Source of the DNA: Macrobrachium rosenbergii
Taxonomy: Eukaryota > Arthropoda > Malacostraca > Decapoda > Palaemonidae
NCBI RefSeq assembly: GCF_040412425.1
Contig: NC_089755.1
Coordinates: forward strand, 51,983,798-52,047,797
Reading direction: 5' to 3'
DNA length: 64,000 bases
In this document: piece after piece, positions 55,975 through 64,000 of the stretch
How positions within the stretch are numbered: position 1 is the first letter of the stretch
Layout of the letters: the number at the start of each line of letters is the position of its first letter
Program-made: the position numbers and the translations under genes
Notes under the pieces: model-generated
What the model saw: the letters and a program-made list of their open reading frames with translations, nothing else
Database searches by the model: none
What the model was told of the DNA's origin: nothing

Positions 55975-56150
55975 TTAGAGTTTACTGTAACCTAAGTTAG
56001 GCTAAGTTTGCTGCGTCTTAACCTAGTTGGGTAGGTCGGGCCTAGGTTAGGGAAGGATAGGTTAAGTTGCATCCCATATTTTTCACCATAATATTTGTCA
56101 CCTTAAGTTAATAGAGGTTAGGGGTGGGCTAGGATAGGTTAAGGTGCGTC
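55975..56150 (+). repeat. Degenerate TTAGG-like sequence
   Basis: The stretch contains repeated aggttagg, cctagg and aggttaag words, including two similar pieces 'ggataggttaagttgc' and 'ggataggttaaggtgc'. It resembles degenerate (TTAGG)n, the arthropod telomere motif, in an interstitial position. Confidence 0.45.
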
Positions 56151-56370
56151 CATGTATATCGGTTTTTTGCTTTTCTGTGATCTAAAACCCCGGTTTGCAC
56201 ACTTGTCCCCTTTGATGAGGTGTGGGTATAGCAGATTACTTTTGCATTTACAGTGCAATTGCATGTTCAGTTTATAAAAAAAAACATAGCTATCTAGACA
56301 ATTTTACACTTACTCATTTATAGGTCAGAAAAACCTAGTCAAATGTCACTCCAAGGTCCAGAGACCATGT

Positions 56371-56521
56371 CACCCCCTCCTAGCAATTGATTCATAGTGC
56401 AACTGCCAGGTTTTCCTCCTGTTACACCCTTCAAACCCTTTTACCGTCAATTTCCATTTCAGCGCTGAATGACCTCATAGGTCTTAGTGTTTGGCCTAAA
56501 TTCTATATTCACTTCAATTCA
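56371..56521 (+). repeat. Interspersed repeat R1, 5'-truncated copy
   Basis: It matches the 3' half of the copy at 53328, from 'agcaattgattcatagtgca' through 'ttttcctcctgttacac' to 'ttggcctaaattctatattc' and the caattc tail, in the same orientation. Confidence 0.9.
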
Positions 56522-57440
56522 AAACGTATTTGATATAATAAGCAGAATCAACGCTGATACTGTACTGTTCTCAACCCAAAAGGTTTCTCTTTTTGTAATA
56601 AAGCCTTGAGACTGTTTACTATGACTTAAATTTTTTTCCCAGGTAACTGCCATTCAGGGAACTCGTCGAAATCCTTTCACGAGTCTCGGTGAGAGGAAGT
56701 GAGCTGAGTCTAGTCAAAATGGTTCACTAAATTTTCATTGTTCTTTGGCGTGAAGTAGGTGTCTTACATAGCTAGAATGGTAAAAGAAAACATTATTTTT
56801 ATGAATATTTTCAGGTTCAAGTTCTTACAGTCTTAGATATCAGAATGCAATTATGTCTTTGAGTGATTTCCATAATGTTTTTAGATAATTGCTTTTAATT
56901 ATGGTTTCTAGCCCTTAAAAAGATAATTTTTTATTGTAAGTTTGTATTTCACTGATGAGCTTCCTAGGTTTAGGGGTCTCTTAGGTGTTTGTTCATAAAT
57001 CGTTCAGTATGATGCACAGCTGTCCTGCAAAGGTTACGAGCTGCTCTATGAGCAAGAGCCCGTGCTGGCATAAGGCCAGCTTAATCAAAAACTACATCCT
57101 GCAAAGAACTTGTATCCAATATAATGACTGGTTTTCAAAATAGTAGTCCTCATTTTTAAGTTTATCATGAGTTGGAAAACTCCCCACGTTGGCTTTAATT
57201 TTTGTATTTCATAAACTATAAATGTACTTTTAAGCATTTTTTGATAGGTTAATAATTTGGTTAAGACTAGTTTAGCAAGTTTCAAGATTTTTTTATTGAA
57301 TAGGCTTGAAATTCAAATTATACTTTCTTAATCCTGATACCTGTTCATAGGATTTACCTAATGAATGTATATCAAAGTATATAATGATTACATGTTGAAT
57401 TATTGGAAGAATTAACACATTTTTTTCTTTCAGGTTAAAC

Positions 57441-57539
57441 ATGGCGAACTGCTTGTATGAAATATTATCTATCCACAATTTTGATGTTGGTGCACATCAA
57501 GAAGTCGATCATCTGAAAGAAAAATGTATCAGCAAATGA
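57441..57539 (+). CDS. Possible 32-residue small ORF following a splice acceptor
   Basis: ATG in a good context (AAACATGGCG) follows a strong acceptor (tttttctttcag at 57433) by seven bases. The ORF reads MANCLYEILSIHNFDVGAHQ and continues to EKCISK then TGA. A donor ATGTAG|gtaagt at 55963 could be the end of a 5' noncoding exon. I recognise no homologue. It may be a small-protein gene, a noncoding transcript exon or chance. Confidence 0.2.
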   Translation: MANCLYEILSIHNFDVGAHQEVDHLKEKCISK

Positions 57540-59181
57540 ACCTAGGATATCTGGCTTCAAGTAAAGGCAGTCTAGTACACAGGATTTTGAGTGCAGGGAT
57601 GATTCCTAGTTTGGGAGTTTTATATACAAGTTTTCACGACGAGGTTCTTAAGTATCATGGTGGTTAATTCGTCAGTTAGTGGTCATTCTCAAGTTATATC
57701 TGGATAAAAATTTTACTTTAGTTCCAGGCATTCTCAGTGTTTTGATTCCTTATAGCTTCGTGATATTGAATAGAATTGGATTACTTTCAAACAAATGTTC
57801 ATAATTTTTCTATCTGAGAATTTTTCAAACGAAAAATTCAAATAAAATTTATATCAGCAGATCTTCAAAATTCACAAGTAAATGTTTTTCCCCTGAACAT
57901 CCTGGGTGTCCCTTTCAGTCTTGTAAACATTAGCATTGCTATACTTAAGAGCCTCTTCGTTAAATCCCACTCTCATCAGTGCACTTATAGCTAGAAAAAT
58001 TTGTATTCACGAAAATGCTAATGTATGAGTTACAGTATATGATTTTTGATAGTGTCTTATGTTAATATTAAACTTTGACCACTTTTGCTTGCAAGTTTGC
58101 CAGTTTTCTAAGTAACTGACATAGTGACAATTAGTAACCTGAATTTCAATTAACTTTCATACGTTAATGCTTAAATTCTTGAGTTGTAAAGCACAAAACT
58201 ATCACACATTATATTTTGAATTGTGATGAAAAGCTGCAATTTTTGGTTATCGGTTTTAGAAAGTGACCTGTGAATATCAAATATTCTTAAAAAGCAAGCT
58301 AAGTGGTATCATTCAGACAGAATGTTAAAGAACTAAATGTGTTATAATTATGGTAAATTATCGATAATTGCAATTGAGTTCAACCATTAAAGAGAAGCTT
58401 CATACTAGATTATTGGAGTCAATAGAAATCAATAGTTTTTGGTGGACTCTCACTTAAAAGCAATGGTGTGAATCATTTTCACTTATTTTTATAGAGTATT
58501 ATGTAACAGTGTCTTTCAGCAGGTTCTTGCATTTCTTCTATATATATTACCTTCAAATAATTTTAGATACTGATCTTGAATGTACCGTAATTGGAGTCTG
58601 TTCTCAATGTTCTGTGTCGCTTTCGTTCCTTTGTGAGGAAATTTTAGGCAGTTTGGCTGTTCGTTCATTTGTCACATTTTTCAATCTTAATAATGGTATT
58701 TTAGTTAAAAACTTTTAGCGTTAAATGTGTATATCTTGGTAACTTTCATAGATCCGACCACAATTGATTTCTGAAGACTCATGGAATTACTTGGTTAATT
58801 AACTACCTGGTTCAGGCTGGCTGAATTCCACCACGGACCCTTGTACAGAGGCGTCCTTCAGTGTGGCTAGATTTTGAAGAGAAGGGAAAAGACTTTTGGA
58901 CTTGACCTAACCATCAGACGACAAGTTACGTCAGTAATTCTCAAGTCAGTGTCTGAGTGAAACAATCTTAGGTCAGGATGCAATATGTACTAGGGATTTT
59001 TTTGAACAATTGTCCAAGGTGCATTGCTGAGTTCATTAGATTTCCATTGTTAAAGCTATACAACTGATGAGAGTGGGATTCACTTTTGTATGTTAATGTA
59101 ATCCTTATTACTCATAAGTGTTCGTGGCGTCTGAAGAGAACTTCTGTAAAATTAGGTTCGAAGTGTATAGTTTTCATGTCG

Positions 59182-59182
<1 letters not shown>

Positions 59183-59250
<68 letters not shown>
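59183..59250 (+). repeat. (CT)n microsatellite
   Basis: A near-perfect CT run of about 60 bp ends in a ttctctcccc remnant. A second, 25-bp (CT)n lies at 59591-59615. No gene is seen from 57.6 to 61.1 kb. Confidence 0.97.
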
Positions 59251-60787
59251 CCCAATTTGTCTCCAAGATGAAAATTATTGAAGTGGGGTCTTACCCTTGA
59301 AAGTTTTTACCTTGCAATAATGTGCTTTGGAAAAATTTCAGATTAATGCCTCCCGTTTTTATTTTGAAATTTTTAAGGTAATATAATAATTCCCTGTTTG
59401 GATTGCTATTAAGTATAATATTTTGCAACCTCCATTTTGTATAATTATCGTGAGTACAAGTATTCTGAATTCCATAAAGTATACGAGCATGCTGTAAAGT
59501 GTGGGGGTTTTTTGTATATTAAAGAAAACTTCAAATTTCTCCCAACTCACCTCCCACCCCTACGATTGATGCTATAGTTAAAAACAACCACCTCTCTCTC
59601 TCTCTCTCTCTCTCTGGGTACATGGGACATACCTTGAACTTTCCAAGAACTGTTATAAACCTATGTTCTGAAATAATTTTCAAGATCCATGTAGAATTTT
59701 CCATTAGAATCAGTTTTACAGAAGTTCTCTAACCCTCTGATCCGTTACTCCAAGTTTCAGCTCTCCCGTTCCCTCTCCTTGATCCTACCCTTTCCCAAAC
59801 TCAAGATGCTAAAAAAGACTTGGAAAATAACTACCCAGTCAACGTTCATATGACCGAGGTCTCCCTCCCCCCTTCCCTCTTCTAAGCACCAGCATTTGCC
59901 ACTTAATTCCTCTTCAGAAGGGGCTAGAGAGTCCATGAGCTAGTTCTTGTTTTTTAGCTATAGGAACCCTGTTCATTCATGCTGTTTACGACTACCTCTT
60001 GTACAGAACGTGTTCATTCTTCTGTTGGTGTAATGAGAGCAATTTTTGTCATATTTAGTCCATCTTGAGAAAAGTGAAGTCATGAGCAGTGGCTCGTGTC
60101 TTGTTTCAGTTGCTTAAAAGCCTCAAATTATCTTAGTTTTGAAGATTTATAAGTGTTTAGAATTTTATAATTTAGTTTTATTTAAAGATATTTTCTAAAT
60201 TCACTAGCATATTTTTTGCAGAAGACTGTAATGCAAAATGTACAGGTTTTGGCATAATCTTATTTTTTAGTTTATGTATACACTATCATCTCAGTGACAT
60301 CAAAATTATCAAATTTGTCATGAATTATGTAAGTAGTGTACATTTTGAGTAATGTGAAAGGGCTGTGACTTAGACTTCAAGAATGTGTGAATTTTTAAAA
60401 GATGTGAAATTAGCGGAAATTTGCCAAGACTGGTACAAACATCAATGATTAAGAATAATGGTTAAGATATTCCACTTTAATGAAAATACAATGTTATGGT
60501 AAAGAATTGTTTTAATTAGAGGGTCATTGTGAAGTCTTGGCTATTCATTGCTTTCTGTTACGCGAAAACGCCTGGGCTTTCTGAAAAGAGGTCCAGCGGG
60601 GCTCACAAGTGTCCATTTTGTCTTCGATTTCTTCCATTTGTGTCCTTGACATAAAGAAGGGCTAAAGAACTGCTGTAATCGTCTTTTGTGGAACTGTGTA
60701 ATGAGTTTTCAAATATCCTCTTGGTATGGAAACTGTTCTGGTGTGCGTGTGTGTTTGAATTGGGGACGGGTTTCCTGCGGGTTGTTT

Positions 60788-60812
60788 GGGGGAGTGGGGG
60801 GAGGGGGGGAGG
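60788..60812 (+). other. G-run cluster with G-quadruplex potential
   Basis: Runs of 5, 6 and 7 guanines are separated by one to three bases, followed by GG. The plus strand could form a G-quadruplex. Confidence 0.5.
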
Positions 60813-61103
60813 AAGTGTTGGTGCTCTAGGTTGAGGAAAAAACAGTTCGTGGTTATTATGGATCAGGGTATACATGCTGTTCAGGTTTGCTTTTTGGAGC
60901 TGACCTAGTTTGATAAATAAGAGTTTTCGGAAGCAGATTCATATATTAACGATAACATTAACTTGTGTGGAATATCAAGGTGTTGGTTTTCCTTGTGGTA
61001 AAATTTTCTATTTTTTCTAGTTTTTTAAAGCCTTGAAGTTGTCTTTGGTTTATAGCTTGCTGAAGTTCAGTTGCAACTTGTCCTTGAATACCGGGAAGGT
61101 GTT

Positions 61104-61363
61104 CTGGAATGGAATGGAATGGACCTACAAGGTCATTCAGCGCTGAAAGGGAAATTGAGAGTAGAAAGGTTTGAAAGGTGTAACAGGAGGAAAACCTCGC
61201 AGTTGCACTGTGAAACAAGTGTTAGGAGAGGGTGGATAGCAAGATGGGAGAGAATATGATTGGAGATACAGTAAAAGGAATGAAAGGGGTTACAACTAGG
61301 GACCGTAAGAGGAATGAAAGGGTTTACAACTAGGGACCGAAGGGACACTGCAAAGAACGTTAA
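61104..61363 (-). repeat. Interspersed repeat R1, inverted copy
   Basis: It reads 'gacctacaaggtcattcagc', 'ggtgtaacaggaggaaaacc' and 'ggtggatagcaagatggg' on the plus strand, the reverse complement of the copies at 53328 and 56371. It carries an internal ~38-bp duplication ('ggaatgaaaggggttacaac' and 'ggaatgaaagggtttacaac'). Confidence 0.9.
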
Positions 61364-62082
61364 GGAAGGTGTTCTGATTTGGGGTGAACTATATAGTCTT
61401 AAATAAACGTACTGTCATGAGTTACTGATGTGCAGGAATGTACCTGTTATACTAGTTGATAAATGAATTCGCTTGCTTTGTTGAAAATTAATGTAGGTCT
61501 TGATTCTGTGTAATCCAACAAATGTTATTGAAAGTTGATATAAAATTAAAGCCTTAAAAGGATCAAGCTAAATAAGAACTCACTGGTGCTCTACAGTAAT
61601 AAGTCCTCATTCCCTGTGTTTTTCTTTTTAATCGCATACTTGAGCATAATACGAGAATTGTAAATGCCCAGTTTAATTCCTCCAAATATTGTTGTATTCG
61701 CGTTTGATCTAGTAAGTAGGTTCTACTTAATTTGTACCTTGATAGTCGACGTATGTTTCAAGGTAATGAAACAAAATCCGGAAAATTTACCGGAACAGGA
61801 CTTTGCTATATAATTCAAGAACACAGTCGCCAAGAAAACGAGGGTTATTTTCTAAGTAAAGATGGCAATAAAAAACTTTTGAGATTTGCGGTTGATTAAA
61901 AAAATTTTAATTCCTCTAAGAAGTTCTTCCTCAGTCCTTGTTCTGAAGAGATCTATTAGATGGAGGTAGTTATAATCATGAAATTAAATATCGTAAGTCT
62001 TGTACGAATAAGGTAAAATATAGGAGTATAGTTTTCAAACAATCTTGACTAGGGTAGTACTCTTCTCTAAACTGCAGAATCA

Positions 62083-62258
62083 TTCTCTCTCTCTCTCTCT
62101 CTCTCTCTCCAAAATCTTTCTCACACACACACACACACACCCCTCCAAAATCAATCTCTCTCTCTCTCGCTCTCTCTCTCACCACACACACACGCACGCG
62201 CGCGCCCACACACACCCCACTGCAAATCAATTTCTCTCTCTCTCTCTCTCTCTCTCTA
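62083..62258 (+). repeat. Compound (TC)n/(AC)n/(CG) microsatellite cluster
   Basis: (TC)n at 62083-62110, (AC)n at 62122-62140, (TC)n at 62155-62180, mixed CA/CG at 62181-62216 and (TC)n at 62232-62258 alternate. The CA/CG part contains gcacgcgcgcgc, a Z-DNA-prone alternation. Confidence 0.97.
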
Positions 62259-62665
62259 AACTGCAAAATCTCTGTACCATAGGTTTACTTTCATGTTAAG
62301 CGCTCATGTATAGAAACACTTTTGAATACCTGAGCCGGACTGGTAATCAACGCCCCTTTGGCAATAAGCTTTAACGGACGTTTTCATTGAAATGTTTGCA
62401 AGTCATAGCTCCATGTTTTTATGAACGTTTATCTCTATTTATATGGTTATTCCTTGCACATCAGTAGCGTCTTAAGAGCCAGTTCGTTAGATGTTAGTTT
62501 AATAAGCATCGTATTCTGAAGAGTTTAAACCTCAAGTTATCTTAGGGCTTTGTGCTCTTGGGGTGCGGCGTTAGGACTATTTGCCATAAAGGAATCGTCA
62601 GAGTTTTAACAGATTGGTGTACCTTGACACTAAAAGGGTCTACGGCCTCCTTTGGGGTTAGGGGA

Positions 62666-62667
<2 letters not shown>

Positions 62668-62726
<59 letters not shown>
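62668..62726 (+). repeat. (TC)n microsatellite
   Basis: A 59-bp TC run. The remaining sequence to 64000 is AT-rich, with a poly(T) at about 62829 and no supported gene. Confidence 0.98.
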
Positions 62727-62728
<2 letters not shown>

Positions 62729-64000
62729 CTTTAAAAGACCTGGACAGGCAAGGGTAATAAGTTGTTCGCTCCTTGTACTGAAAACGAAATGAGATATTGT
62801 TTTGCTTTCGAAATGAAGGATTTTAGTTTTTTTTTTTTTATAAAGTGAAAAAAACAACGTAGCTATCGTACAGCTCGCTCGGAACGGAAAATTGATTACT
62901 GAAGGGTTAAGCTGAAGTACATATTTCCATGTATGGGTAATTAGTTTTATGGTAAATTTCAGACTTAGGAATATCTCATATTCATTTTCCTAAAAGCATT
63001 GACTATTTCAACATTAGTCAAAAGTTAAATTTTTACGTTAGTAATGGGTTAAATATTTACCTAGTACATCATTACAATGGACATCTTCAAAGTTGTACAG
63101 GGGTTGCATTGTTAACAGGCAATTTAATATAATTCAAAAGCAAATTTTTTTATTTGCACCCAATTCAAAAGTAGGCTGTAATTTCCCACTGTAATTGGCC
63201 TCTTGCAAGTCATAACTATTTTCATAAACATTTTCAACTATTTCCATAAACATTTTCAGCATTGTTCTGGGGTTAAGTTCTTAAAACCCACAGTTCCTAT
63301 TCATATAGAGCAAATCTCTTGCCTGTTCTTATTAGACCGAGATATAGATTCTGCTGTCTAATTAAAACTTTGTAAGAACGACCCACTTTTCTCAATAATA
63401 ATGCAAAGGGGGGTTTGAATTTGTATTCGGCTACCGTAAATTGTCTAAACCCCTGATTTTTTCCCGAAATATATCTTGTACTGTTTTTCGGTGTTTTAAA
63501 TATAATAATACCTTAAATGGTATATAAGTAACAACGGTAAGGTATAAGAAAATTATATGCAAGTCATGTAGTAACAACAGCTGGTTCCATTTTCTTTACT
63601 TCACGAAGAACCTTGTCAGCCCTCCTTATGAATTGAAAAGGCTACGTTTCGCATCTTATTAGTTTTAATATATATAACGTGGCTAGCACGCTGTACTGCG
63701 ACGAATAGAAGATACATTATCTATTAGATTAGACGTATATGTCATCAGGTAATTATCAGTTATTAAAATTTGAATTTTACGTGGCTTTACTGGAAACGTT
63801 GATGCGATATTTAGATTCAACTTTATATTTCCGATAATTTCTCTCTCTCTCTCATGCACATCTTCAATGAGGGCTTTTCAGGTTCTCTTCAAGACTGAAT
63901 AAAAAAAAAAGGATCCGCGGAAATGACAATCCATTGTAAGCTTTCAGTAGTTTTGCTTTACGTAGGACCGTCAGGATTCCATATATGTAAGAGTTGCTTA

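Noticed and set aside
59086..59300. Open frames rich in Ser-Leu at 59.1, 62.0 and 62.6 kb
   Set aside because: These are translations of (TC)n/(GA)n microsatellites, open only because the repeat contains no stops.

Overview
This is a eukaryotic window, most likely from a crustacean and probably a decapod. Genes are split by many GT-AG introns. The DNA is AT-rich and full of (CT)n/(GA)n, (CA)n and (TTA)n microsatellites. It carries a DIRS-like tyrosine-recombinase retroelement, a family well known in decapods, and an interspersed repeat ending in a 'ggcctaaattctatattcaattc'-type tail that I associate with decapod genomes. The lineage call is inference; no mitochondrial or rRNA marker is present.

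Region 1 (1-24.2 kb, + strand) is the 3' part of HUWE1, the giant HECT E3 ubiquitin ligase. Twenty coding exons can be joined in a continuous reading frame of 1763 residues. They run from a charged and Ser/Pro/Thr-rich linker, through three ubiquitin-binding UBM-like motifs and the conserved middle region, to a complete HECT domain with its catalytic Cys 33 residues from the C-terminus. The 5' part of the gene lies before the window. The introns hold repeats, tandem duplications, a foldback element and a possible retroelement gag-like remnant.

Region 2 (24.2-28.7 kb) separates two convergent genes and looks like old transposon-derived sequence without a convincing gene.

Region 3 (28.7-42.7 kb, and perhaps to 46.9 or 50.9 kb, - strand) is a gene I cannot name. 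One 7875-bp coding exon encodes almost all of a 2629-residue protein, and a five-codon start exon lies 6 kb upstream. The protein has an N-terminal C2H2 zinc finger, an AT-hook, many basic and Ser-Pro stretches, five copies of an unusual WHGRGAKLKAQVLIQDQQ module and two RFC1/PIP-like DIRxFF motifs. This suggests a nuclear chromatin or replication factor. Its large first coding intron contains a dead non-LTR retrotransposon fragment and a dead DIRS-like element.

Region 4 (about 43-64 kb) has no firmly supported gene. It holds a 24-bp minisatellite, GC-richer segments that may be promoters or noncoding first exons, a dense microsatellite cluster, a tRNA-derived SINE, copies of the interspersed repeat, degenerate TTAGG-like sequence and one possible small spliced ORF.
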